NCBI GenBank assembly: GCA_946807835.1
Contig: OX327711.1
Location: forward strand, 19,503,501 to 19,567,500
Direction of reading: 5' to 3'
Length of the DNA stretch: 64,000 nt
Source: Ailanthus altissimus
Taxonomy: Eukaryota; Streptophyta; Magnoliopsida; Sapindales; Simaroubaceae
The notes beneath the pieces were generated by a model. The model had not been told where the DNA came from, made no database searches, and worked only from the letters and a program-made list of their open reading frames with translations. Numbering within the stretch: position 1 is the first letter of the stretch; each line of letters opens with the position of its first letter. The position numbers were made by a program, and so were the translations under genes. Of this stretch, positions 12,970 to 33,559 are shown one piece after another.

Positions 12970-14329
12970 GCTGGGTTTCTGTGTTGAGCGCCGCAGCGCT
13001 GGCAGCTTCTCCTGCGATTTCTTTGTTTCCTTCACATCTTCAAATCTCGTTTCACTTCTCCCTTCGTGTCCCACATGTCCTAGACTTCTCCATATGTGTC
13101 CCACACGTTCTAGACTTCTTGTGACTCTCCACTTTAGTATTCATCCCAATTCTTGTCTAACTAAAATTGTTGAATCACCAATTTTTCAATAGTTTATATG
13201 AGTCAACTTGAGGGGTTTATTGATTCCATACATCCTTCTTATATTTGTAAGCTTCATAAAGTTCTCTATGAACTGAAAAAAGCTACTAAGAGATTGATAT
13301 AATAAACTTAAAGCTGCTCTTTAAAGTGGAGGGATTAACAAACTCTAGATCAAACACTTTATTATTTATAAAAAGTCTAAATAGAAAGCTGATATTAGTA
13401 TTCGCATATGTGGATTACATACCTATCAACAGGTCATGATTCTTCATTATCATAGAATTTTATTTAGTACCTGAACAATACATTTGCTTTGAAAGATTTG
13501 TTTTGAGAGTTGAAGTAACATCTACAAAGTCAAGTTTGCATTTATCTTAAACAACGTATGTTAGTGATATACTTAAGAAAGCAAATATGGCCAACTATAA
13601 TGGATGTGATACTCCTATTAGTATTGGGCAAAAGTTACTTGCTGATGATGCTGATTTGTTTGAAGAAAATCCTTCTCTTTATAGAATTATTATAGGAGCA
13701 TTATAGTATGCAAACTTAACCAGGCCTGAGCTCTCTTATTTAGTTCACAAGAGCCAATTCTTGTCAGTACCAACAAAACATTATTGGCCAGCTTGTAAGA
13801 TGGTTTTAAAGTATCTTAAAGCTACTACAATATATGGTGTTGAATTCGTTGATTCTGAAAATTCAGCTGACAGGATTTAATGATGTTGATTAGGGAATTG
13901 ATTCAGTTGATAGAAGATTGACCGGTGGTTATTATATTTTCTTGGGTGATAATCTTGCCTTGCGGTCATCTAAGAAACAAAATGTGATGTCAAGATAAAT
14001 ATAGAAGCTGAGTACAGAGCTCTAGCTACTACATGTGATAAGTGTTGTGGTTAAGTTCATTGCTTGAAGAATTGTACATGACTTCATCTGTTGTTCCTAT
14101 CATTTGGTGTGATAGTCAAAGTCCTCAAACTTTAGCACTCAATCCTGTTTTTTATTCTAGGACTAAATATATAGAGTTGGATGTTCATTTTATCAGAGAA
14201 AAAATTGCTAATAATCAAGTGGAGGTCAGATATACAATTGATATTTTAACTAAACCCCTTACATTTGACAAGTTTTCTTTCCATCAATCTAAGCTCAAGG
14301 TCTTGCCTCACCCTTGAGCTTGAGGGAGA

Positions 14330-14644
14330 TATTAGAGTATGTGTCGATGTGTGATGATTTGGAAGCTGAGCTGTCAAGATGCTGAGCTAATTTGTTAAGC
14401 TGATGCTGAGCTGGTTGTTAGCGCTGTTATTGAAGTAGTTAAGAGTGCTGAACTAGATTTACGGAACAAATGCCGAGTGTGCAAGCTTATATTTCAGACT
14501 ACTATATATATTGATCAGTTGTAATCAATTAAGTGTATTGAATAATACAGAATCAACAGCGAATATTTTCTCTGCAATTCTTCATTTGTTCTGTTTCTGC
14601 ACTTTCATTTTCTCTCTTACCAAACACTATCCGCAATTCTTATA
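14330..14644 (+). repeat. Right (3') LTR of the copia element
   Basis: It is a direct repeat of 9340-9717, preceded by a purine-rich tract. It is about 50 bp shorter because of an internal deletion. A GTATA directly follows the LTR and another GTATA lies two bases outside the left LTR, a weak candidate for the target-site duplication. Confidence 0.85.
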
Positions 14645-15017
14645 GTATAATCAAATGTATAACATTATGTCCGACACTTCCATTCTGTTCAATTGAATGC
14701 ATTTGTGCCTCTAAACGGATGCTTTTAAACAAAACAGTCCTGTTCTGACCCATTAGACATTCAAAGGGGAACTTAAATATTCAGAAGATTACAACATTTT
14801 CATGGTCAAGTTTTCATATAGTATGAGACAGAATATACATCCACACAAGCATGCTTGTAATCACAGACACAATCACCACTATAGTCTCTTAGTAGTACAT
14901 GCAGCTAATTTGTTCATCAGCTGTACTACAAAGAGACTACTCATATACAAACAGATATCACAATATAGACTGTGCACATTGCCACCGTCAACTCCAATAA
15001 GAGATATATATCTAAGC
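14645..15017. other. Intergenic DNA and bHLH 3' flank
   Basis: No gene was seen. The sequence next to 15018 should contain the 3' untranslated region of the minus-strand bHLH gene. A short open frame at 14802-15023 on the plus strand has no recognisable domain. Confidence 0.5.
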
Positions 15018-17522
15018 TCATGAAGATGAGCTAGAGGATTCGAAATAAGAGATCCTCTGCCTCTTGTTCGGAAGTGTTGTTCTTGGCAAATATTCTGGCA
15101 ATGGAGAGGCTTTTTCCAGGACAGAACTCAGGGCCTGGTGAACAGCATTGGCAAGAAGATGGGATGCCTTAGCATGATCAATATTCCCTTCTTCTTTGCA
15201 GCCGGTGAAAACAAAAACATTCTTCAACCGGCCTCCCAATGTTGATATTTCTGCCTTAATCAACTTCAGTGGGAGAGCATCAAGAGCTTGTCTTAAATCA
15301 GACAACAGCTCAGGCCGGTAGTCGCAGCAGATAGATGCCTTGAACAAGAAATTTGCATCTCCTGCTTCTTCAACATGTGCTTCAACTTTTACTTCATCAG
15401 CATCCAATGGAATGAGAAAATCTTTGCTGGCTTCTATTGCATTCTTTTTCAGTTCTTTCACTTGGCTTATGACTTCAGCAAGCAAGGTTGCTTTGTCCAT
15501 CTATCAACAAGTAAGCAAACCTCAATTTAGAACATATCACTGAAATTACCTTAGTGAAATATGGGATAATTAATAAGTTCATAAATCCAAATCTCGATAA
15601 AGCATAACTGGGAATTTACAAGAGTATGATGTTGACTCTGCCCTGAGTCAAACTAATAAGCATATCGTTGGACATAATCATCATCATATGTAGCTAAGAA
15701 GGCAGAAAAATTCTCTCAAATAAAAAAGGAACACTTGAGAAAAGATTAAAGTGAAGCTATCTCCCAGTGGAAATTTGGTCTTGTTGTACTAAGAATACAT
15801 ACAAGATTAATCCAGTCTTAACATGGAAATGATCATTCCATTGAGCTGTTGTTACTTTGATTACATCATAGCTTGAGTAGTCAACTCCTAATCTTGGACA
15901 AGTAAACTTATCATTTGAGTTTAAATATGTATAATGTTCCTTGCTTACATTGCCAAACATGATAAAATATCATATTGATCAATTGAGCAACAGACATCTA
16001 AAAACCAAGACAGAAACCACAAGACCATCCATTACAGAAGAGCTGGCATAGTGCCCCACAATCCAGCCAATCACTATAATCGCTTGTCAATTCCAAGACA
16101 TACATGATCTCCTAGACCCCTACCAATTCAGCTTTGACAACAAAATAACATATATGAGGTAACAAATCATCCCATAATTTTACATATTGTTTAACAACTA
16201 GAGGATCATCAAATACATTAAAAATGCTATTTCCTCTTTATTCCTCCTTCCTTACCTTAATTAGCCACTTAATAGTGGGCAGATACAACGTTGATCGCCT
16301 TCATTTTTCTTTTTCAAACTTCTAAAATATTTCAATCAATATATCTCCTGTTGACAAGCTTGAATGAGTGATTTCAAAACAGAAAACCAATTCACCATTC
16401 AGAATCATGAAGATTCAGCTCATAAGGTGCAGAGCACTAGGAATGCAGTTTTATTACACCAAATCAGCAGTACAATAGTTAGTTGCCCGGGAATTCCAGT
16501 TGAGACAAAAAAAAAATGTTGAAATTCATAATGAAATGAAACCATAAATCACTTGTGAGTTTCGTAAGCATTATATGAAAACTAGTACTATATCTTCCAG
16601 CTGACTTAGGTACCTTCCTAAACAACAGTTGACTCTGGCTCAAATAAAGTCACAAAAAAAAGACATTGTTTATAATTTGACTTAAAATTATATAAATTAA
16701 AAGTTAAGAGTAGTTTGCATGACCTCAGAATTTTCACAAAAGGGATACAACAATAATCTCAAGCTTAAGAAGCTACGGTGAAATGAGTCTTTCTCTGGAA
16801 TATTGTAAAACAGATCTCAGTTTACTGAGCAAGGTGAATAATAGCATTAGTTTCTTAAACTCCCAGAATCCCTTTGGTTTTTTCACAAACAACCCATCAC
16901 AGAATATGCCTTCAGCTAAGTTGTGATGACATTCATTTTTTTTTTAATAATGAGCTTTAAACAATGGAAAGTCTCCGAGCTTCTTGTTCATTTCTTCTTT
17001 AACATATTTTAACAACCAAAATGATATTCCTTTACAAAGCAACTGGATTTAATTATCCAGAAATATCATCAGCAAGCATTACTATAGTTTGAAGAATGAC
17101 TAAAAGGGTCAAAGAATAAATCAACGTGCCAAAACAATAATTAAGCAAACAAACAAAGATGAACAAAATATGACAAGAATTACTAGTCAAAACCTACATG
17201 AAATTAAAAAGGAACTAACCTTTCCATTGCAAGGCGCGAGACCACGAAGTGTATCAAGATGAGCATTGATCCTTTCTCTTCTTCTCCTCTCAGCTTCACT
17301 ATGACTTTTTAAAGCTGCCAAAGCCTTGGACTCTGATACTTCCTTCTTATTTCCCACTTTAACAGGAGCCTTAACAAGCTCTCCTCTCTCACTATCCAAA
17401 ACCAAAGACTCAGAAACTGACCCACCTCGCAAAACTCCATTAAAACCACCTAAAAATGGATCATAAAGTTTACCAAAACCAGGCACAAGTGGAGAATTCG
17501 AGTTAAAAGAATAAGCAGCCAT
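15018..17522 (-). CDS. bHLH transcription factor (TMO5/bHLH30-bHLH106-like clade)
   Basis: This is a nuclear DNA-binding protein of the plant basic helix-loop-helix family. Two exons, 17220-17522 and 15018-15500, are separated by a 1.7 kb GT-AG intron and give 261 residues. The intron falls in the HLH loop, just after APCNGK, a usual place in this clade. The basic region is SHSEAERRRRERINAHL, carrying the H-E-R residues expected for E-box/G-box binding. Helix 2 is MDKATLLAEVISQVKELK. The second exon continues with an ACT-like region (VEAHVEEAG to LKNVFVF) and a serine-rich end. The first ATG in frame is 17522; the frame is open further upstream but only with GTG. A TATA-like ATATAAT lies near 18130 and the leader holds GAA-type repeats. 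The exact orthologue (bHLH30, 51, 106 or 107) cannot be settled by eye. Confidence 0.93.
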
Positions 17523-17689
17523 TATGAGTGTTGTTTTTGACACAAGAAACACTATTCTTTACTACCCAGATGCAGAAAAGAAGCGTAGACCAGGTGGATG
17601 AATGGTATGAGCAAACCAGAAAGAGAGTTTTTGATCAAGAAAATTTTGCTGGTTGTTTGGAACTTTGATGGTGTTGTTGGTGATTCTTC

Positions 17690-18130
17690 TTCTTCTTCTT
17701 CCTTTTGTTATGGTAATATATTCCATTACGGGAAAGATCAGAGACTTTGAAGGTGTTTAAGAGAGGTGATCAGTTTAAGAACATCCACATTTTCTTCTTG
17801 AAGCTCTTGAATTCTAGCATTTCTAGCTCTTTTTGAAAAATGTGAGATTCTTGGACGTGTTTAAACGAAGACAAATACTTTGAAACTGAGAATCAAGACT
17901 TTGTGATTCCAATGAATATTTGAGAGAATCACGAACCTATGGGTGAATATTCAAAGGCACAAGAGGCAAGATTACGAGTCAAAAGAAAATGGAGAGTTCA
18001 CGGAGAGTTTTTGGAGATGAAGAAGAAGAAGAAGACGACTTTTCTTTTAGATATTGGTGAGCTAAGTAGCTTTGTTTGAGAGTTGAGATACAGCAAAGCA
18101 AAGGGTGCAACAAAGTAGCATTATATATGT
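17690..18130 (-). promoter_or_regulatory. bHLH leader and core promoter region with GAA/CTT repeats
   Basis: Upstream of the bHLH start codon are short trinucleotide runs: CTT-type near 17685-17700 and GAA-type near 18018-18034. A TATA-like ATATAAT on the minus strand lies at about 18124-18130. If used, it gives a leader of roughly 0.6 kb. This is read from sequence only. Confidence 0.4.
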
Positions 18131-18729
18131 AAAAATTATTATTATTATTTTAATTTTCAACTTATATGAATAATTAATTTGAATTATTATATTATAAATA
18201 TATTTTTATTTTTGGGTTTTGGCATTTCCAGAGGGAGTATTTGTTTGTTGTGAAAGCCCCACATATACGTGGTGACAGTTGCGTGAATGTAAAAACAAAA
18301 TTTGAAGTCAAAATGATTAAAAATAAAATTAGGTATTTATAGTGAATTAAACTTTGATAATTAAAGGATAAGTACTGTTGTGATGTGACCATCACCAAAA
18401 TTAAATTTTAGTTTTTAAACAGAAGCCAATAAGTTCAACGAAAAAAAAAATGTAAGTCTTCTGGAAAAACAAATGTTTGACAATCAAGAAGCTCTTACTT
18501 CTCAACACTCATGCTTATAATTATATGTTTTTAATAAAAGAAAGTTCAAAAGCTGGTTACATGTGATTGTATAACTCTAAATTAATCTCTTCAAACATAT
18601 TAATGAATTAAAAAACAAAAGATTGGTCAAGATTAGTTTTAAATATATAAAAAGATTTTTTAAAGACAATTTCATTTCATCAATTGGTTGCAAAAAAAAA
18701 ATAAAAAAATAAATGAACTTAGACATAAT

Positions 18730-18764
<35 letters not shown>

Positions 18765-19841
18765 GTAGGAATAAACAATGGAGGTAGAAGCAAAAATATG
18801 GCTAAATGGTAATTTATATTTCGCTAATTCTTTTTAGGGGTCATACCCATTTGATTGGCACTATTTATCTAATGGATATTGATTTGGAACACTCAACTCC
18901 TTTGTCATTTTTTTGGGCATTAATATATGTTCTTCATTTGATGTGTCCTCTTAGGTATGGCCAAAAGACAAATATATATTTTAATTTGTAGGTCAAGAAA
19001 AGCAGCCCCGATCACTTTCACGAAGGCCAATATCTGCTCTTATCAACAACTTCCATTGACGAGAATACAAACAATATTTGATTAAAAACAGCAAGAGAGC
19101 ACAAACAAAACTTTGCTTGCTTCAACAAATTCAAATGCTTGCTACCCCATTTAGTTTTTATTCAAAAGACTAGCTTTTGATAGGTTTATGGTGGTCTTGC
19201 TTTGTCGATACCTACCCTTGAAGTGGCCATTACTTTCCAACAACGTCAGGCACCATCTCTTATGGAAAAATCAGGGTTTTCAAATCATTTGTGTTTGTCT
19301 AGATTCAACTCATTGAAGATAAGACCAGATCATAAATTTAAATCATTGTGAGTTTTTTTGTCTTAAGCTTTGCTCATATATTACCTACCTTTTTTATTAT
19401 AATGTTGTTTATTTATCAAAAGGGTAGGTAAAAATTATAGCCTCTAAAATATTTTGCTTATAACTTAAAAAGAGGTGGCAATATGGGTGAAAAAAATTAA
19501 GTGGGATGCATTAATTTCACAAAGATTAGTTATTTGCACAATGTACAACACAAACACTTAAAGTGTCAAAAGCCTTTGTGTTTATGAACATTTGAGAGTT
19601 GTAAGAGATTTTAATTGAATTCCTATGAACATTTGAGAGTTGAGCCCAAAAAAATAATATTGTTATTTTTTTTTGGTTAAATGAGTATTGATTCGAATGA
19701 GTGTCCTAATAGCCATCTTGAAAAATATTGTCTATATATATTTATTTATTGGTAAAAAGCCAAGTTACCATTGGAAAATCCAAAAGACATAGACAGAGTT
19801 GGTCTATTTTTTGTTTTGTTGTTTCAATCTAATATGGAGGT
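18131..19841. other. AT-rich intergenic DNA between bHLH and KARI
   Basis: No gene was recognised. The stretch holds a (TA)n microsatellite at about 18734-18761 and a pair of 19-bp direct repeats of TATGAACATTTGAGAGTTG near 19576 and 19623. The short open frame at 18806-18991 has no recognisable domain. Confidence 0.5.
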
Positions 19842-19997
19842 CACGTGACTCACGTGCTTAGGCACAAATTACCATGCATGAGATGGAAAACGTGCGGGTA
19901 ACTCACAAGTTTATTTAATAAAATTTGTAATTAAAAAAAAAGAGGAGCATGACCAAAATCGAATCTTAGAAACGACGTCGTTTTTTATTCGCACGTG
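19842..19997 (+). promoter_or_regulatory. KARI upstream cluster: three G-boxes and a 14-bp palindrome
   Basis: CACGTG occurs at 19842-19847, 19851-19856 and 19992-19997. Between them lies the perfect palindrome AAACGACGTCGTTT at 19970-19983. All sit 100-260 bp upstream of the KARI start codon, where promoter elements are expected. G-boxes recruit bZIP and bHLH factors. The palindrome has an ACGT core and resembles motifs upstream of two other genes in this window. Confidence 0.6.
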
Positions 19998-20097
19998 TTT
20001 CGTGTTTTCCCATTTGAAGCATCTGAACCCACATTAAAGACGCATTAAACCCCTTTCTGAATCTGAAGCATCTCTCAGTATATTTCAACACTTTCAA

Positions 20098-28920
<8,823 letters not shown>

Positions 28921-29617
28921 ACATGGATGCCTCACCCTTGCCAGAATGCATTTGATAAGGTTTAGGGAGGTATTTTCCTGTTAAGCAGAGTCCTATGTCT
29001 GTTAAGCAGAGGTATTTTCATGTCTCGTTATTTGTTGCAAAAATGAGATGATGCTTTGAATTTGATAATTCGTTTTGCCTAATACTCGAAGGATAATGTC
29101 TGATTTTGAAATTTGATGTTTCTAGTAGTGATTCCATTTCGAGCTACTCGTTCAAATTTCCTAATTCACTTTTTTAGTTCCAGTAAAGTATATGTCTGAC
29201 CTAGCAGGAAAATATGTATGATTTAGAGCTGCCGCCCCATGATTATGAACCTTTGGGCTTGATTTAGTCATAATCAAGTTTCTTAACGCCATAGCTTGAA
29301 GTTAAAATTCATATGCTGTTAATGCAAGAGATTAGAAATGTTTCTGTCACATTCTTTCTCTGCAACTTTATGTATGTACGGGGTTCGTCGTTCTAAAACT
29401 TGCATCTATTTTATCCCAATATCTTATGAACTTCTGTAACCATGGGAAATAAGTATAGCAAATGTTCAATATATGGCTATAAGATCATCTCATATCCTCA
29501 AAGAAAACATAATAGCATCGTGCGGATGTGTTAAAAATAGATTCACTAAGAAGTTTGACAATAAATCACGTGGACATCTGGACTTGAGAATGATTTATCT
29601 GTTCATTGAAGAAAAAA
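28921..29617. other. KARI 3' flank
   Basis: No further gene was seen. The first few hundred bases should hold the KARI 3' untranslated region; a 16-bp direct repeat (CTGTTAAGCAGAG with flanks) occurs near 28978 and 29000. The rest is ordinary intergenic sequence up to the fold-back element. Confidence 0.5.
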
Positions 29618-31011
29618 GGAAATTTTTGTAAATAGTCATTTTTTTTGCAGTTATTTTATTTAGTCAATTATTAGATTTTTTTTTTTTTTAGTTAAATAAT
29701 TCAAAAATTAATAAAAATGCAATTTTTACTATTTTAACAGTATATGTTATCCTCTACAATAAACAGTATTCATTACAGTACCATTTTTTTTAAATTTATT
29801 TTATAACCAAATTATTCACAACTTTATTTTATTATGTGTGATATGATTAATTTATAATATTTATTTAAAATTATATTTATATTTATTCAAATTTAAATTT
29901 AAATTTGTATTTAGTTTATTAAAATTATTTATTTTATTTAATTATATTATTTGTTAATTATTTAATTTAATTATGTTATTATAAAATTTAAATAAATAAT
30001 TTAGTTAAATTAAACTTAATAAATAATATTATTAACTTAAATAATTAATAAATAATATAATTAAAAAATAAATATAACTTTAATAAACAAACATAAACTT
30101 AAACTTAGATAAAATATAAATATTAATAAATAATATAAATGAATTATATTATACATTATAAAATAAATATTATAAATAAAATAAGTAAATAAAATAAGTA
30201 AATAAAATAAAATAGATGTATTATAATACAGGGAGGTAATATTGCCCCCATTCTATAATTGGGTGCAATAACTTTTAATCATGTCCAATTGCATGCAATA
30301 GTTGTTTATTGCATCCAATTGGGCGTTATATATTTTTTTGTCACGCACCCTCAATATGGCTGTAATATTTTTTATTGTATAGATGTAATATTTTTTATCA
30401 CGCCTAAATATTGACACAAGAATTTTTTATTGCTTCCCAAATGTGAGTACAATATTTTCTTTTCGTACTCTAAATATGGATGCGATTATTTTTATCGTAT
30501 CCTACTCAATGTGAGTGCAATATTTTTTATCGCGCTCTTATATTAGTGCATAACACTATTGCACCAAATAACTTGGTGTGATGGTATTTTGGTGATATTA
30601 TACCTAATATTTTAATTTATTTTTATTGTTTATAATTTTATTTTATTAAGTATGACTAGATTAAATTATATCATTTATTTACAATTATTTTTATATTTAT
30701 TTAAATTTATATTTGTTTATTAAAATTATATTTATTTATAAATAAAACATACAAATAAATATATATATATAATTTTAAATGAATAATATAAATTAATCAT
30801 GTTATATATAATAAAATAAAATAATAAATAAATAAATTATACAATAAAATTAGAAAATTTTAAAAATACTATATTAGGCACTATTTATTGTGCAAATATT
30901 GTTAAAATAGTGAAATGATATTTTTATTTATTTTAAAATTATTTAACTAAAAAAAATTAATTAGCTAAATAAAATAAGTGTAAAAAAAAAGGCTATTTAC
31001 GAAAAAAATTC
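29618..31011. mobile_element. Fold-back / MULE-like MITE with long terminal inverted repeats
   Basis: The left end (from 29618, GAAATTTTTGTAAATAGTC) and the reverse complement of the right end (from 31011, GAATTTTTTTCGTAAATAGCC) align for roughly 150 bp, including TTATTTTATTTAG and ACTATTTTAACA. The interior is extremely AT-rich apart from 30220-30600, which holds degenerate repeats of units like GCAATATTTTTTATCGC. No transposase is encoded. Long inverted ends and no coding capacity fit a non-autonomous Mutator-like or fold-back element. A clean target-site duplication could not be assigned. Confidence 0.65.
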
Positions 31012-32080
31012 TTAAACAAAAAGATTAAATTAAATTGATAGCAAATAGGGAGGAGATTCCCTTATAATTAGTTGATATGAACATTTGCAACATTTGGGAG
31101 GACTTGAACTGAGCCATGCAGCCTGTTCAATCAAGTTAATGAGCTGGTTGAAGCTGATGTAAGGCAAATGTAAACTTGAACTCAGCTTGCTGTCGCTCGT
31201 AATCGTATACAGAATTCAGCGTGGCCCTTTCTAGTTTCTAAGCCTCAACAATCGCCTTCAACTCTGCAAAATTTATGGCAAAGGGCAAGATATAGACGTT
31301 TGCAGACTTTGATTTCTGTTCACATTTTGCTTTTATCTTTTTTGGAAGGTGTTCACATTTTGCTTTTAGAAAGCTTATTTTGTTTTACTCCGACAAGTGA
31401 TATCATGTCTTATTGGACCGTTACCAGTGGCTTGGATTCTGGAAGTACAGAACAAGTAGTACAAGCAAGAGCAAAGTTTATCACAACAAGCATAACACTC
31501 AAATCAGAAAAACCAAATAACTTCAAAACAACTATATATATTGATATATTTGCAGTAATATAAGAATATCTTTTGCTTTATTTGCTTTCTCAACACCCAA
31601 AAGATACGTGGAAGAAAAGGAAAAAGTAAGCAGCGGGGAAGAAATATATTTTAAAAGATTAAATATGAAATAAGGGCTTGATAGATGGATATAGAAATGA
31701 GTGTTCCAATCCAAAACAAATTTATTTTGACTGATTTTGATAGAATTTTAATGTTCAAATGGAAGACCAATCACTGATTCTGGTTCATATGTGATATTGA
31801 TAGTGTGAGTTTTGTTTGTTACTGAACCCTTTACCTGACCTGTGTGAAAATGAATCATTATGGCTCTTTATTCTATCAACTTCAGCAGCCAAAAGCGTGT
31901 CTTGTTAGTCCACAAATTGTGCAATAGATAATAGCGATAAAACTTTATACGTATGTGATCACACCAAAACTCATACCACTATGAGGTTCCTCGAGTAGAA
32001 CCTTAAGTACTCCCAGCAAAAGAAACGCTTCTGCTAAACTTAATCAATATATATAAACAAGCTTTATTGCTTGGAGAAGC

Positions 32081-32128
<48 letters not shown>

Positions 32129-32348
32129 GACTGTTGACATAATACATCACACTGTTCCTTAATTTCCTTTCTCTTTTTTGCTTTCTTGGCAATAGAAAGA
32201 ATGGTTGATATTTTAAGTACATGATATAGACATACGAGACTTAGGTATTAGAACTTTTTACACAACACACCAATCATTGTACATGATTCAAACTACATGA
32301 ATATTTGAACATTTAAGTTCAAAATAACACTATCCATCATATTTTTTG
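31012..32348. other. Intergenic DNA downstream of the cysteine protease
   Basis: No gene was recognised. An (AT)n microsatellite lies at about 32090-32125. The open frame at 31300-31563 (plus) has no recognisable domain. The part next to 32349 should contain the 3' untranslated region of the protease. Confidence 0.5.
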
Positions 32349-33463
32349 TCATGCAGTTGGGTAAGAAGCCTTCATGGCAATGCCACAGAGGCCTTCCTTC
32401 GCAGCAACATCTCTTTGAATCTTCATATATCCACTCTCGCCCCATCCTGTGCCCCAAGAATTCTTGATCAACCAATACTTAGTTCCATCAGCACCAGTCC
32501 CATATCCTATTGCTGTAACGGCATGGTCCAAGTATGTGTCACAATCACCAGTAAAGATGCCACTTGAGTAAAATTGGAAACTATAGCCACTGCCTTCAAT
32601 CGCAACAGAAACTGGTTGCTGTGCCACCGCCAGCAACAATGCCTTCTCGTTATTCGCCGGCACATCTTTGTAACCAGTTATCGCTGCTGCCCGAGTTGCC
32701 ACTTTCTTGGTCTTGCAAACTCCATCAGTTCCCTCATATGGGTAATCAGCCTCGGTTGTTAGGCCACGGTTGCTTTTTATGAACTCAAAAGCAGTGTCCA
32801 TGAGACCGCCACTGCAACCTGAATCCACAGTATCACAGTCCACAAGCTCTTGCTCTGATAAAGATATCAACTTACCTGTTTTGATTTGGGTTATTCCTTC
32901 CATAGCTGCCACTGATGAAAATGCCCAGCAACTCCCTATATATTGGCAGCAACAAATAATATGTGACAGTAAAGAAACACAACATACTGCCCATGCAAAC
33001 TTTATATATACTTACCACAGCTGCCCTGGTCCTTGACTGGAGTCACGGCTCCTTTTTTGCTCCAGTCTATGGTAGTTGGCACCGCAGTTAAGTTCAAATA
33101 TGTTGAAGTTGTGGCTTCTGATGTGGACATAACTTGAGAGGATTGCCTCCTCTTATAGCCAGTGTACATGTTACGAAATTCATCATTAGTAAGGTCCGCA
33201 AATTTATTAAGAGCTAGCTTATATCCACGGCCCGCACCTTTGTTAAAGTTTTCAATAGATTCCACGTTGGTTTTGAAAATATTATAGCGTCTCTCCTTCT
33301 CTATAGCATCTTTATAAACGCGTCCGTGTTGAGCCATCCATTCCTCGTGCCTCTGAAGCATGAATTCCTCATTGAGAGGGCGGCATGAAGCATGAATGGC
33401 CCAAATGGATAAAATAAAGAGAGAAACCAAAGAGAAATATTGGCATTTGTTTGTGAAAGCCAT
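32349..33463 (-). CDS. SAG39: Papain-like cysteine protease, SAG39 type
   Basis: This is a secreted or vacuolar C1A endopeptidase of the senescence-associated SAG39 group. Two exons, 33016-33463 and 32349-32935, with a short GT-AG intron placed between SCG and SCW, give 344 residues, the usual length. Order: hydrophobic signal peptide (about residues 1-25, [17 protein letters not shown]); I29 inhibitory prodomain with an ERFNIN-type [18 protein letters not shown]; mature domain from about [13 protein letters not shown]. Catalytic residues are visible: Gln and Cys in KDQGSCGSCWAFS, His in [11 protein letters not shown], Asn in [17 protein letters not shown] marks the substrate pocket. It ends soon after [11 protein letters not shown] with no granulin domain. 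The ATG at 33463 is directly before the signal peptide. A TATA box is about 85 bp upstream. The orthology to SAG39 rather than a close paralogue is inferred. Confidence 0.95.
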
Positions 33464-33546
33464 GTTTTTACCTACTAAAAAGAAGAATCTGAAACTATTT
33501 GAAGGAATCTTTGAATGTGCACAAACAAATTCAAAATGGTGCCGGG

Positions 33547-33554
33547 TATTTATA
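33547..33554 (-). promoter_or_regulatory. TATA box of the cysteine protease gene
   Basis: TATAAATA on the minus strand lies about 85 bp upstream of the start codon at 33463, which suits a leader of roughly 50 nt. Confidence 0.7.
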
Positions 33555-33559
33555 GACAA

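Larger units (their letters stand above)
12063..13191. mobile_element. Solo-LTR-like insertion inside the copia element, with 5-bp target duplication
   Basis: The insert interrupts the copia reverse transcriptase. The host frame runs up to 12062 and resumes after 13192 as YMSQLEGFIDSIHP. Direct copies of GTTTA flank it at 12058-12062 and 13192-13196. The termini are TGTTG and CAATA, one base from a perfect TGTTG/CAACA LTR end pair. An internal block near 12250-12290 (GTGGTTCGG, GCCTACGTCTACGG) resembles that of several plant LTRs. No coding domain or second LTR was seen, so a solo LTR or a small non-autonomous element is the likely nature. It contains two sets of tandem repeats. Confidence 0.75.
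9340..14644 (+). mobile_element. Decayed Ty1/copia LTR retrotransposon with a nested insertion
   Basis: Two similar LTRs (9340-9717 and 14330-14644) flank a degenerate plus-strand polyprotein. A primer-binding-site-like TGTTATCAAAGC follows the left LTR, resembling the initiator-Met complement used by plant copia elements. A purine tract (TTGAGGGAGA) precedes the right LTR. Order of remnants: GAG-pre-integrase near 10.43-10.50 kb, integrase core near 10.6-10.75 kb (PFFIDIKEGF, NDYTRD), reverse transcriptase near 11.8-11.95 kb (FKYKAKLVTKEF) and 13.2-13.3 kb (ICKLHKVLYELKKATK), then RNase H near 13.6-14.3 kb ending YSRTKYIELDVHFIREKI and ILTKPL. Integrase before reverse transcriptase marks copia order. 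Many stops and frameshifts show the element is dead. A 1.1 kb foreign insert splits it at 12063-13191. Confidence 0.88.

Noticed and set aside
12721..13192. Overlapping open frames of 75 to 139 codons on both strands
   Set aside because: They arise from a GC-rich tandem repeat inside a solo-LTR-like insertion; the translations are low-complexity and differ by frame, with no domain.
9319..14651. AGTATAAT near both outer edges of the copia element as a target-site duplication
   Set aside because: The left copy is about 13 bp away from the LTR start, so it does not abut the element. GTATA is a slightly better but still weak candidate.
30220..30600. Regular-looking repeats that might suggest a CRISPR-like array
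   Set aside because: Units are degenerate and of uneven length with no unique spacers, and the genome is a plant; they belong to a fold-back element core.
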